Source: Mesostigma viride (lineage: Eukaryota; Streptophyta; Mesostigmatophyceae; Mesostigmatales; Mesostigmataceae). Taken from it: DNA of 64,000 nucleotides. Shown in pieces: positions 47,001 to 62,000 of the stretch (position 1 is its first letter; each line of letters opens with the position of its first letter). Below the pieces are notes generated by a model. The model was given only the letters and a program-made list of their open reading frames with translations, searched no databases and was not told the origin of the DNA. A program made the translations under genes and the position numbers. The stretch is taken from the NCBI GenBank assembly GCA_009746045.1, contig RPFO01000164.1, positions 3,791,740 through 3,855,739 of the forward strand. Reading direction: 5' to 3'.

Positions 47001-50000
47001 CGTGACTGGTGGCAGCAGGTACGCTCAGGCCGTAGGCGCGATAGGATGAGTCGGGCTTTTAATGCTCGCACACTAGCCTGTCAGACGGTTAGGGCGTTAA
47101 ACTGGATGGGGGGGGGGGGCGAGACCCGCCTGCTGTAGATTCTGCCCGTGTGCCCGGGCCTCTGCAGCAGGCGGCCCTAGATGGGATCGATGATGCTTGC
47201 AGGTCCTTTGTCCGCCGGAACGGTGGTTCCGTAGCGGCAATGGCAGGATCTGTAGTGGATGGGGGTGAATATGCTGAAGGAGCCCCTTACGAGCCGTTAG
47301 TGGCCGCACGCTTGGCCTTGCCTGGTCCGGGGGAAGGTGGCCAAGTGGATGTGCTGAACTTACTACCCCCTCTTGGGGAGCAATTTTGAATGATGAGAGT
47401 AGGATGGTACGGACGCTGAGCCCAGCAGAGCGGATCTTGCAGAAGTCGATGCGGATCTCGCGGGGGTGTAGCATGGAGGAGTTCGCGCGGGTTTGCACGG
47501 TGTGTGTGGAGAGGGGGATTTTGGGTGGATTTTTTGAGGAGGAGCCGCCTATGGTGAACGGTACTTTTGGGGTCGGAAAGCCCGACGGCCGTATACGGCT
47601 GATTGTGGACAACCGGCGTGGCAACATGCCACTACCAGATCCTATGCCCGCTTTTTTACCACACCTTGGCGTGATTTGCGATTTGCCCACGCGCGCTGGG
47701 GAGGATGTTTTTGGGGGCGTATCAGATTTGGATTCGTACTACAACAGACTCCGCCTGCCAGTTTGGATGCGGCGGTACTGTGCGTGGATGCCGGTGTGGT
47801 CGGATCTGGTGGGCCTGAGTGGGGCTCGTCGGAAGGTGTGGCCGTGGATGTTGTGCTGGCCAATGGGCAACAAGCTGGCCGTCGCCGTAGCCCAGTGTGT
47901 GCATCAGTCTGTGTTGTACCGCTGTGGCCCCAAGCCGCCGTTGGAGGCTAGTCGTGGGCTGAGCATCAACATGTCCGCGCTGATCCTGGTGGCGGAGGCC
48001 AACGAGGCGGGGGAGACCGTCCGGCTGACGCTGGAGGAGGACCCTGCTGCGCCCTTGGCGCCCTCGCCGTGCTTCGAATCCGGCGCGAAGCGCGGGTGTG
48101 CGGACGACAGCTTTAACGTCTGGGGAGGACTGGGACCTGGAGCGCATGGAGGAGGGGGACTACAGCCTGCTGGATAGTGGCCACTGGCGTACGGCACTGT
48201 CCTACTGGTGGCGGGGGCAGCCTAACCACATCAACGTCAAGGAGGCGATTGCTGCGACACAGGGGGTCGAGTGGTCGTGCCGGACCAAGGCGTGTCGAGG
48301 TAAGCGAGTCGTCCGGCTCGTAGACTCCAGTGCTGTGGTGGGGGCGTTTGTCAGAGGGCGGTCGTCTTCCTACCGCCTCAACCAGCTGGTTCGGCGCTAC
48401 TGCGCTCTGTCACTGGCTGGCGACACGCAGAGCCACTGGGTCTGGGTGGCTACCGACCACAACCCAGCTGACAAGGCCAGTCGGCGTGGCGCTTGGATTC
48501 CTGACTTGACCCGGTGTGGTGACGTGCATCCCAACCCTGGGCCTGAGGGGGCGCGACGCCCTCGGGACTTGGCACTTTTGGAAGGCACAGTCAACCCTGT
48601 GTCTACCTTGCCAGCGTACCGGCGTGCGGCGGCTGTCTACGTGGCGTGGGCGCCACCTGGCCCTGTCGACCCAGCTGACGCGGAAGCCATTTTCTGTGAG
48701 TGGATTTCTGCTGTCTACCATGCCAGGGGCGGGCGGGGGCGTACCTTATGCCAGCATGCCAAGGCCTGTCTCCACCTGTACTACCCCGACATTGTTCGGA
48801 ATTGGGTACTGGCGGACCGCCTGCTAGCAGGTTGGCAGCGGCTTGTTCCGGCTGTCAGCCCTCCGCCTATGCCCTGGCGCCTTTGCTATTTCACTGCCCT
48901 GTTGCTAGTTTCACGTCGACAGGTGCACTTGAGTGCGTTGATTATTATTGCTTTCCAGCAGTATTTACGCATTAGCGAGGCGCTAGGGCTGCGGGTTCGG
49001 GATGTGGCTCATCCCGGCCACCCCCTTCTCGAGCCAGGGCCCATGGTCGGTGCCCTTGTGCTGCGCAACCCCAAAACTGCGCAGGGGGCGGCCCAGCACG
49101 TCCTCGTCCGGGATCCACTTTCTTTGTGGCTCCTGCGACGTCTGACGGCTGGCCAGCCCCCGGAGGCACTCCTCTTTCGGGGCTTAACGTACAGCCAGGC
49201 TAGGCAGCAGTGGGAGGCTGTGCAGGCCCGCATGGGCATCCCAGGGATGTTTTCTTTTCACAGCCTCCGGCATGGGGGGCGACGCACGACGCCATCGCTG
49301 GCGAGTCGCCGGAGGCCATCCAGCTGCGCGGCCGGTGGGCTTCGGCCCTCTCGGTCACGCGCTACATTGGCCTCCACCGCAGCCTCCTGGGGCGCGACAT
49401 CCCACCCGCCCTCTGGGCTCAGGCCCTGGGTTTTGACCCAGCGGCGTTCCGGCGCCACTTCGGTGGCGTCGTGTTTTGACGTCCTCCTGTTTTTATCTCT
49501 CGTCTTTTAGCTATCAACTGACCTCACCCTTGTGTGGGAGGTCAGGGGGAAATGGTTTAACTAACCCGAGGGTGAACCTGGGTTGGGACAAAGTACCCCC
49601 ATAGCTAGGTAGTTTTAAGTTTTCTTTTTTGCATGTCCTACGTATTTTTCGGCTGTTAGCCATGTAAGGAGATGTGGGTAGAGCAGGGGCACAGCTGCTG
49701 TGGGCTGGCCCTGCACATTCACATAGTGTGCTCACCCTAGCATACAGATGGCCGTGTTGCCATCTGGTAGACATGTCTGTGTTATTCCACCGTATAGAGC
49801 TAGCACACATATTGTAATAAATTTGATGTTTTGTGGTGATGCATGCAAAGCAAGGCAAGGCCAGAAATGGATTTGGTGAGCTATGCTCATTTTATCTATG
49901 ACTAACCTGCTGAGCGGAGAATGCAACGCCGTATAGCACCAAAGGAAAAAATAATTTTAGAAAAAATATTTTTTGTGCTGGCACCCGTACCCCAGCCACC

Positions 50001-53000
50001 CAGGTAGGGGTTGGCTGGAGAGGTGGTTGCTATAAAGGGTGGGCTTCCATTCTAGGGAAGCAGGTTGTTTCTTTTGCCTCCCACCCACCCACCCTGGCAA
50101 AAGGGGTAGAGCAGGGGCACAGCTGCTGTGGGCTGGCCCTGCACATTCACATAGTGTGCTCACCCTAGCATACAGATGGCCGTGTTGCCATCTGGTAGAC
50201 ATGTCTGTGTTATTCCACCGTATAGAGCTAGCACACATATTGTAATAAATTTGATGTTTTGTGGTGATGCATGCAAAGCAAGGCAAGGCCAGAAATGGAT
50301 TGGGATATAACTGTGGGGTATAATATATTAACCAGTGGGATATGTGATAATGGGGTATAACTGTGGGGTATAATATATTAACCAGTGGGATATGTGATAA
50401 TGGGATATAACTGTGGGGTATAATATATTAACCGGTGGGATATGTGATAATGGGATATAACTGTGGGGTATAATATATTAACCGGTGGGATATGTGATAA
50501 TGGGATATAACTGTGGGGTATAATATATTAACCAGTGGGATATGTGATAATGGGATATAACTGTGGGGTATAATATATTAACCGGTGGGATATGTGATAA
50601 TGGGATATAACTGTGGGGTATAATATATTAACCAGTGGGATATGTGATAATGGGATATAACCGTGGGGTATAATATATTAACCAGTGGGATATGTGATAA
50701 TGGGATATAACCGTGGGGTATAATATATTAACCGGTGGGATATGTGATAATGGCCAATGGGATATAACTGTGGGGTATAATATATTAACCGGTGGGATAT
50801 GTGATAATGGGATATAACTGTGGGGTATAATATATTAACCGGTGGGATATGTGATAATGGGATATAACTGTGGGGTATAATATATTAACCGGTGGGATAT
50901 GTGATAATGGGATATAACCGTGGGGTATAATATATTAACCAGTGGGATATGTGATAATGGGGTATAACCGTGGGGTATAATATATTAACCGGTGGGATAT
51001 GTGATAATGGGATATAACCGTGGGGTATAATATATTAACCGGTGGGATATGTGATAATGGGATATAACCGTGGGGTATAATATATTAACCGGTGGGATAT
51101 GTGATAATGGGGTATAACTGTGGGGTATAATATATTAACCAGTGGGATATGTGATAATGGGATATAACTGTGGGGTATAATATATTAACCAGTGGGATAT
51201 GTGATAATGGGATATAACCGTGGGGTATAATATATTAACCGGTGGGATATGTGATAATGGGATATAACCGTGGGGTATAATATATTAACCGGTGGGATAT
51301 GTGATAATGGGATATAACTGTGGGGTATAATATATTAACCAGTGGGATATGTGATAATGGGGTATAACTGTGGGGTATAATATATTAACCAGTGGGATAT
51401 GTGATAATGGGATATAACCGTGGGGTATAATATATTAACCGGTGGGATATGTGATAATGGGATATAACCGTGGGGTATAATATATTAACCGGTGGGATAT
51501 GTGATAATGGGATATAACCGTGGGGTATAATATATTAACCAGTGGGATATGTGATAATGGGATATAACCGTGGGGTATAATATATTAACCTGTGGGATAT
51601 GTGATAATGGGGTATAACTGTGGGGTATAATATATTAACCAGTGGGATATGTGATAATGGGATATAACCGTGGGGTATAATATATTAACCTGTGGGATAT
51701 GTGATAATGGGATATAACTGTGGGGTATAATATATTAACCAGTGGGATATGTGATAATGGGATATAACCGTGGGGTATAATATATTAACCAGTGGGATAT
51801 GTGATAATGGGATATAACTGTGGGGTATAATATATTAACCGGTGGGATATGTGATAATGGGATATAACTGTGGGGTATAATATATTAACCGGTGGGATAT
51901 GTGATAATGGGATATGACCGTGGGGTATAATATATTAACCTGTGGGATATGTGATAATGGGATATAACTGTGGGGTATAATATATTAACCGGTGGGATAT
52001 GTGATAATGGGATATAACCGTGGGGTATAATATATGAACCAGTGGGATATGTGATAATGGGATATGACCGTGGGGTATAATATATTAACCGGTGGGATAT
52101 GTGATAATGGGATATAACTGTGGGGTATAATATATTAACCAGTGGGATATGTGATAATGGGATATAACTGTGGGGTATAATATATTAACCGGTGGGATAT
52201 GTGATAATGGGATATAACCGTGGGGTATAATATATTAACCGGTGGGATATGTGATAATGGGATATAACTGTGGGGTATAATATATTAACCAGTGGGATAT
52301 GTGATAATGGGATATAACTGTGGGGTATAATATATTAACCAGTGGGATATGTGATAATGGGATATAACTGTGGGGTATAATATATTAACCGGTGGGATAT
52401 GTGATAATGGGATATAACTGTGGGGTATAATATATTAACCGGTGGGATATGTGATAATGGGATATAACCGTGGGGTATAATATATTAACCGGTGGGATAT
52501 GTGATAATGGGATATAACTGTGGGGTATAATATATTAACCGGTGGGATATGTGATAATGGGATATAACTGTGGGGTATAATATATTAACCAGTGGGATAT
52601 GTGATAATGGGATATAACTGTGGGGTATAATATATTAACCGGTGGGATATGTGATAATGGGATATAACTGTGGGGTATAATATATTAACCAGTGGGATAT
52701 GTGATAATGGGATATAACTGTGGGGTATAATATATTAACCGGTGGGATATGTGATAATGGGATATAACTGTGGGGTATAATATATTAACCGGTGGGATAT
52801 GTGATAATGGGATATAACCGTGGGGTATAATATATTAACCGGTGGGATATGTGATAATGGGATATAACTGTGGGGTATAATATATTAACCGGTGGGATAT
52901 GTGATAATGGGATATAACTGTGGGGTATAATATATTAACCAGTGGGATATGTGATAATGGGATATAACTGTGGGGTATAATATATTAACCGGTGGGATAT

Positions 53001-56000
53001 GTGATAATGGGATATAACTGTGGGGTATAATATATTAACCAGTGGGATATGTGATAATGGGATATAACCGTGGGGTATAATATATTAACCAGTGGGATAT
53101 GTGATAATGGGATATAACTGTGGGGTATAATATATTAACCAGTGGGATATGTGATAATGGGATATAACTGTGGGGTATAATATATTAACCGGTGGGATAT
53201 GTGATAATGGGATATAACTGTGGGGTATAATATATTAACCGGTGGGATATGTGATAATGGGATATAACCGTGGGGTATAATATATTAACCGTGGGATATG
53301 TGATAATGGGATATAACCGTGGGGTATAATATATTAACCAGTGGGATATGTGATAATGGGATATAACCGTGGGGTATAATATATTAACCGGTGGGATATG
53401 TGATAATGGGATATAACTGTGGGGTATAATATATTAACCAGTGGGATATGTGATAATGGGATATAACTGTGGGGTATAATATATTAACCAGTGGGATATG
53501 TGATAATGGGATATAACCGTGGGGTATAATATATTAACCAGTGGGATATGTGATAATGGGATATAACCGTGGGGTATAATATATTAACCGGTGGGATATG
53601 TGATAATGGGATATAACTGTGGGGTATAATATATTAACCAGTGGGATATGTGATAATGGGATATAACTGTGGGGTATAATATATTAACCAGTGGGATATG
53701 TGATAATGGGATATAACTGTGGGGTATAATATATTAACCGGTGGGATATGTGATAATGGGATATAACTGGGGTATAATATATTAACCGGTGGGATATGTG
53801 ATAATGGGATATAACTGTGGGGTATAATATATTAACCAGTGGGATATGTGATAATGGGATATAACCGTGGGGTATAATATATTAACCAGTGGGATATGTG
53901 ATAATGGGATATAACTGTGGGGTATAATATATTAACCGGTGGGATATGTGATAATGGGATATAACTGTGGGGTATAATATATTAACCGGTGGGATATGTG
54001 ATAATGGGATATAACTGTGGGGTATAATATATTAACCGGTGGGATATGTGATAATGGGATATAACTGTGGGGTATAATATATTAACCAGTGGGATATGTG
54101 ATAATGGGATATAACTGTGGGGTATAATATATTAACCGGTGGGATATGTGATAATGGGATATAACTGTGGGGTATAATATATTAACCGGTCGGATATGTG
54201 ATAATGGGATATAACTGTGGGGTATAATATATTAACCAGTGGGATATGTGATAATGGGATATAACCGTGGGGTATAATATATTAACCGGTGGGATATGTG
54301 ATAATGGGATATAACCGTGGGGTATAATATATTAACCAGTGGGATATGTGATAATGGGATATGACTGTGGGGTATAATATATTAACCAGTGGGATATGTG
54401 ATAATGGGATATAACTGTGGGGTATAATATATTAACCGGTGGGATATGTGATAATGGGGTATGACCGTGGGGTATAATATATTAACCGGTGGGATATGTG
54501 ATAATGGGATATAACCGTGGGGTATAATATATTAACCAGTGGGATATGTGATAATGGGATATAACCGTGGGGTATAATATATTAACCAGTGGGATATGTG
54601 ATAATGGGATATAACTGTGGGGTATAATATATTAACCAGTGGGATATGTGATAATGGGATATAACTGTGGGGTATAATATATTAACCAGTGGGATATGTG
54701 ATAATGGGATATAACTGTGGGGTATAATATATTAACCAGTGGGATATGTGATAATGGGATATAACTGTGGGGTATAATATATTAACCGGTGGGATATGTG
54801 ATAATGGGATATAACTGTGGGGTATAATATATTAACCGGTGGGATATGTGATAATGGGATATAACCGTGGGGTATAATATATTAACCAGTGGGATATGTG
54901 ATAATGGGATATAACTGTGGGGTATAATATATTAACCGGTGGGATATGTGATAATGGGATATAACTGTGGGGTATAATATATTAACCAGTGGGATATGTG
55001 ATAATGGGATATAACTGTGGGGTATAATATATTAACCGGTGGGATATGTGATAATGGGATATAACCGTGGGGTATAATATATTAACCAGTGGGATATGTG
55101 ATAATGGGATATAACTGTGGGGTATAATATATTAACCAGTGGGATATGTGATAATGGGATATAACTGTGGGGTATAATATATTAACCGGTGGGATATGTG
55201 ATAATGGGATATAACTGTGGGGTATAATATATTAACCGGTGGGATATGTGATAATGGGATATAACTGTGGGGTATAATATATTAACCGGTGGGATATGTG
55301 ATAATGGGATATAACTGTGGGGTATAATATATTAACCAGTGGGATATGTGATAATGGGATATAACCGTGGGGTATAATATATTAACCGGTGGGATATGTG
55401 ATAATGGGATATAACTGTGGGGTATAATATATTAACCAGTGGGATATGTGATAATGGGATATAACTGTGGGGTATAATATATTAACCGGTGGGATATGTG
55501 ATAATGGGATATAACTGTGGGGTATAATATATTAACCGGTGGGATATGTGATAATGGGATATAACTGTGGGGTATAATATATTAACCAGTGGGATATGTG
55601 ATAATGGGATATAACTGTGGGGTATAATATATTAACCGGTGGGATATGTGATAATGGGATATAACTGTGGGGTATAATATATTAACCGGTGGGATATGTG
55701 ATAATGGGATATAACTGTGGGGTATAATATATTAACCGGTGGGATATGTGATAATGGGATATAACTGTGGGGTATAATATATTAACCAGTGGGATATGTG
55801 ATAATGGGATATAACTGTGGGGTATAATATATTAACCGGTGGGATATGTGATAATGGGATATAACTGTGGGGTATAATATATTAACCGGTGGGATATGTG
55901 ATAATGGGATATAACCGTGGGGTATAATATATTAACCGGTGGGATATGTGATAATGGGATATAACTGTGGGGTATAATATATTAACCGGTGGGATATGTG

Positions 56001-59000
56001 ATAATGGGATATAACTGTGGGGTATAATATATTAACCGGTGGGATATGTGATAATGGGATATAACTGTGGGGTATAATATATTAACCAGTGGGATATGTG
56101 ATAATGGGATATAACCGTGGGGTATAATATATTAACCGGTGGGATATGTGATAATGGGATATAACTGTGGGGTATAATATATTAACCAGTGGGATATGTG
56201 ATAATGGGATATAACTGTGGGGTATAATATATTAACCGGTGGGATATGTGATAATGGGATATAACTGTGGGGTATAATATATTAACCAGTGGGATATGTG
56301 ATAATGGGATATAACTGTGGGGTATAATATATTAACCGGTGGGATATGTGATAATGGGATATAACTGTGGGGTATAATATATTAACCAGTGGGATATGTG
56401 ATAATGGGATATAACTGTGGGGTATAATATATTAACCGGTGGGATATGTGATAATGGGATATAACTGTGGGGTATAATATATTAACCGGTGGGATATGTG
56501 ATAATGGGATATAACTGTGGGGTATAATATATTAACCAGTGGGATATGTGATAATGGGATATAACTGTGGGGTATAATATATTAACCGGTGGGATATGTG
56601 ATAATGGGATATAACTGTGGGGTATAATATATTAACCGTGGGATATGTGATAATGGGATATAACTGTGGGGTATAATATATTAACCGGTGGGATATGTGA
56701 TAATGGGATATAACTGTGGGGTATAATATATTAACCGGTGGGATATGTGATAATGGGATATAACTGTGGGGTATAATATATTAACCGGTGGGATATGTGA
56801 TAATGGGATATAACTGTGGGGTATAATATATTAACCGGTGGGGTATAACCGTGGGGTATAATATATTAACCGGTGGGATATGTGATAATGGGATATAACT
56901 GTGGGGTATAATATATTAACCAGTGGGATATGTGATAATGGGATATAACTGTGGGGTATAATATATTAACCGGTGGGATATGTGATAATGGGATATAACT
57001 GTGGGGTATAATATATTAACCGGTGGGATATGTGATAATGGGATATAACTGTGGGGTATAATATATTAACCGGTGGGATATGTGATAATGGGATATAACT
57101 GTGGGGTATAATATATTAACCGGTGGGATATGTGATAATGGGATATAACTGTGGGGTATAATATATTAACCGGTGGGATATGTGATAATGGGATATAACT
57201 GTGGGGTATAATATATTAACCGGTGGGATATGTGATAATGGGATATAACTGTGGGGTATAATATATTAACCGGTGGGATATGTGATAATGGGATATAACT
57301 GTGGGGTATAATATATTAACCGGTGGGATATGTGATAATGGGATATAACCGTGGGGTATAATATATTAACCGGTGGGATATGTGATAATGGGATATAACT
57401 GTGGGGTATAATATATTAACCGGTGGGATATGTGATAATGGGATATAACTGTGGGGTATAATATATTAACCGGTGGGATATGTGATAATGGGATATAACT
57501 GTGGGGTATAATATATTAACCGGTGGGATATGTGATAATGGGATATAACCGTGGGGTATAATATATTAACCGGTGGGATATGTGATAATGGGATATAACC
57601 GTGGGGTATAATATATTAACCGGTGGGATATGTGATAATGGGATATAACTGTGGGGTATAATATATTAACCAGTGGGATATGTGATAATGGGATATAACT
57701 GTGGGGTATAATATATTAACCGGTGGGATATGTGATAATGGGATATAACTGTGGGGTATAATATATTAACCGGTGGGATATGTGATAATGGGATATAACG
57801 TGGGGTATAATATATTAACCGGTGGGATATGTGATAATGGGATATAACTGTGGGGTATAATATATTAACCAGTGGGATATGTGATAATGGGATATAACTG
57901 TGGGGTATAATATATTAACCGGTGGGATATGTGATAATGGGATATAACTGTGGGGTATAATATATTAACCAGTGGGATATGTGATAATGGGATATAACTG
58001 TGGGGTATAATATATTAACCGGTGGGATATGTGATAATGGGATATAACTGTGGGGTATAATATATTAACCGGTGGGATATGTGATAATGGGATATAACTG
58101 TGGGGTATAATATATTAACCGGTGGGATATGTGATAATGGGATATAACTGTGGGGTATAATATATTAACCGGTGGGATATGTGATAATGGGATATAACTG
58201 TGGGGTATAATATATTAACCATATATAATGGGATATAACTGTGGGGTATAATATATTAACCGGTGGGATATGTGATAATGGGATATAACTGTGGGGTATA
58301 ATATATTAACCAGTGGGATATGTGATAATGGGATATAACTGTGGGGTATAATATATTAACCGGTGGGATATGTGATAATGGGATATAACTGTGGGGTATA
58401 ATATATTAACCGGTGGGATATGTGATAATGGGATATAACTGTGGGGTATAATATATTAACCAGTGGGATATGTGATAATGGGATATAACTGTGGGGTATA
58501 ATATATTAACCGGTGGGATATGTGATAATGGGATATAACTGTGGGGTATAATATATTAACCAGTGGGATATGTGATAATGGGATATAACTGTGGGGTATA
58601 ATATATTAACCGGTGGGATATGTGATAATGGGATATAACCGTGGGGTATAATATATTAACCGGTGGGATATGTGATAATGGGATATAACTGTGGGGTATA
58701 ATATATTAACCGGTGGGATATGTGATAATGGGATATAACTGTGGGGTATAATATATTAACCGGTGGGATATGTGATAATGGGATATAACCGTGGGGTATA
58801 ATATATTAACCGGTGGGATATGTGATAATGGGATATAACTGTGGGGTATAATATATTAACCAGTGGGATATGTGATAATGGGATATAACTGTGGGGTATA
58901 ATATATTAACCGTGGGATATGTGATAATGGGATATAACTGTGGGGTATAATATATTAACCGGTGGGATATGTGATAATGGGATATAACTGTGGGGTATAA

Positions 59001-62000
59001 TATATTAACCAGTGGGATATGTGATAATGGGATATAACTGTGGGGTATAATATATTAACCGGTGGGATATGTGATAATGGGATATAACTGTGGGGTATAA
59101 TATATTAACCGGTGGGATATGTGATAATGGGATATAACTGTGGGGTATAATATATTAACCGGTGGGATATGTGATAATGGGATATAACTGTGGGGTATAA
59201 TATATTAACCAGTGGGATATGTGATAATGGGATATAACTGTGGGGTATAATATATTAACCAGTGGGATATGTGATAATGGGATATAACTGTGGGGTATAA
59301 TATATTAACCGGTGGGATATGTGATAATGGGATATAACTGTGGGGTATAATATATTAACCAGTGGGATATGTGATAATGGGATATAACTGTGGGGTATAA
59401 TATATTAACCAGTGGGATATGTGATAATGGGATATAACTGTGGGGTATAATATATTAACCGTGGGATATGTGATAATGGGATATAACTGTGGGGTATAAT
59501 ATATTAACCAGTGGGATATGTGATAATGGGATATAACTGTGGGGTATAATATATTAACCAGTGGGATATGTGATAATGGGATATAACTGTGGGGTATAAT
59601 ATATTAACCGGTGGGATATGTGATAATGGGATATAACTGTGGGGTATAATATATTAACCAGTGGGATATGTGATAATGGGATATAACTGTGGGGTATAAT
59701 ATATTAACCAGTGGGATATGTGATAATGGGATATAACTGTGGGGTATAATATATTAACCGTGGGATATGTGATAATGGGATATAACTGTGGGGTATAATA
59801 TATTAACCGGTGGGATATGTGATAATGGGATATAACTGTGGGGTATAATATATTAACCAGTGGGATATGTGATAATGGGATATAACTGTGGGGTATAATA
59901 TATTAACCAGTGGGATATGTGATAATGGGATATAACCGTGGGGTATAATATATTAACCGGTGGGATATGTGATAATGGGATATAACCGTGGGGTATAATA
60001 TATTAACCGGTGGGATATGTGATAATGGGATATAACTGTGGGGTATAATATATTAACCGGTGGGATATGTGATAATGGGATATAACTGTGGGGTATAATA
60101 TATTAACCAGTGGGATATGTGATAATGGGATATAACTGTGGGGTATAATATATTAACCAGTGGGATATGTGATAATGGGATATAACCGTGGGGTATAATA
60201 TATTAACCGGTGGGATATGTGATAATGGGATATAACCGTGGGGTATAATATATTAACCGGTGGGATATGTGATAATGGGATATAACCGTGGGGTATAATA
60301 TATTAACCGGTGGGATATGTGATAATGGGATATAACTGTGGGGTATAATATATTAACCAGTGGGATATGTGATAATGGGATATAACCGTGGGGTATAATA
60401 TATTAACCGGTGGGATATGTGATAATGGGATATAACTGTGGGGTATAATATATTAACCAGTGGGATATGTGATAATGGGATATAACTGTGGGGTATAATA
60501 TATTAACCGGTGGGATATGTGATAATGGGATATAACCGTGGGGTATAATATATTAACCAGTGGGATATGTGATAATGGGATATAACTGTGGGGTATAATA
60601 TATTAACCGGTGGGATATGTGATAATGGGATATAACTGTGGGGTATAATATATTAACCGGTGGGATATGTGATAATGGGATATAACCGTGGGGTATAATA
60701 TATTAACCGTGGGATATGTGATAATGGGATATAACCGTGGGGTATAATATATTAACCGTGGGATATGTGATAATGGGATATAACCGTGGGGTATAATATA
60801 TTAACCGGTGGGATATGTGATAATGGGATATAACTGTGGGGTATAATATATTAACCAGTGGGATATGTGATAATGGGATATAACTGTGGGGTATAATATA
60901 TTAACCGGTGGGATATGTGATAATGGGATATAACCGTGGGGTATAATATATTAACCGGTGGGATATGTGATAATGGGATATAACTGTGGGGTATAATATA
61001 TTAACCGGTGGGATATGTGATAATGGGATATAACTGTGGGGTATAATATATTAACCGGTGGGATATGTGATAATGGGATATAACTGTGGGGTATAATATA
61101 TTAACCGGTGGGATATGTGATAATGGGATATAACTGTGGGGTATAATATATTAACCAGTGGGATATGTGATAATGGGGTATAACTGTGGGGTATAATATA
61201 TTAACCAGTGGGATATGTGATAATGGGATATAACCGTGGGGTATAATATATTAACCAGTGGGATATGTGATAATGGGATATAACTGTGGGGTATAATATA
61301 TTAACCAGTGGGATATGTGATAATGGGATATAACTGTGGGGTATAATATATTAACCAGTGGGATATGTGATAATGGGATATAACCGTGGGGTATAATATA
61401 TTAACCAGTGGGATATGTGAAGTGGTCTTTGGGAACATATGGTTACCAAATATACTATTTTCTGCTCCACCGCCCCCTAGTAGTGTTATAGTGTGTGTTA
61501 AGAAGGCAACCAATACTTTGTGGCAGTATTGTGCTAGATGTCTGCTCTTTATTTTCTACCTGCATTCGATGGCGGTTAGGTGTCCCAAGCCCTGCCGCGT
61601 AGCTGTGCAACCTTGGAGGGTTGAACGCAGTGACCGCCTCCTTTGTTAAGTTAGCGCCGTTCACTCTGAGATCTGGTGGATGCATGCCAACCTGCGTGTG
61701 CTAATGTGTGTGCTAAAAGAATGCACCAACATGCTGCACCGACGTGCTTGCCCTCGGGGGGGGGGCGCAGGTCGAAAACCCAGGCGCGGAGGTGGCAGAG
61801 CTGCTGAAGCTCATCTGCAAGATCTACTGGTCATCCACCTATGTACGTACCCTGCTGGCCCCACCCTTCCGGCCTCGCCCGCCAACCCCGTGCCAATGCA
61901 CCCATGCGCATGCGGCTCCACCATGTGCACGTTCGCTATAGCGTTGCAAGCCGATCCAGTGGTGACCAAATTTCATCTTTAGGTTAAGCTAACCCGCATA

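Larger units (their letters stand above)
45576..50301 (+). mobile_element. PAT-type (DIRS-order) tyrosine-recombinase retrotransposon
   Basis: 4,726 bp within the satellite, with split direct repeats: A1 45576-45781, B1 49676-49873, A2 49874-50079, a 24-bp spacer, and B2 50104-50301. A1/A2 (206 bp) and B1/B2 (198 bp) look identical. The B1-A2 joint (GGATT|TGGTGAGC) equals the element's right end joined to its left end. The flanking satellite reads GATAAT|GGGATA without a duplication. This is the layout of PAT/kangaroo/Ngaro elements, which integrate a circular intermediate through a tyrosine recombinase. Coding order is Gag, RT, RNase H, recombinase. The pol region is frameshifted and lacks a clear RT motif C. 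Confidence 0.9.

Noticed and set aside
45576-50301. LTR retrotransposon flanked by 206-bp LTRs
   Set aside because: The second A copy is not at the element end, B1/B2 enclose it, there is no TSD, no protease or DDE integrase, and a tyrosine recombinase is present.
39018-61420. CRISPR-like regular array
   Set aside because: Units are contiguous 50-bp repeats with no unique spacers and lie in a eukaryotic intron; it is a satellite.
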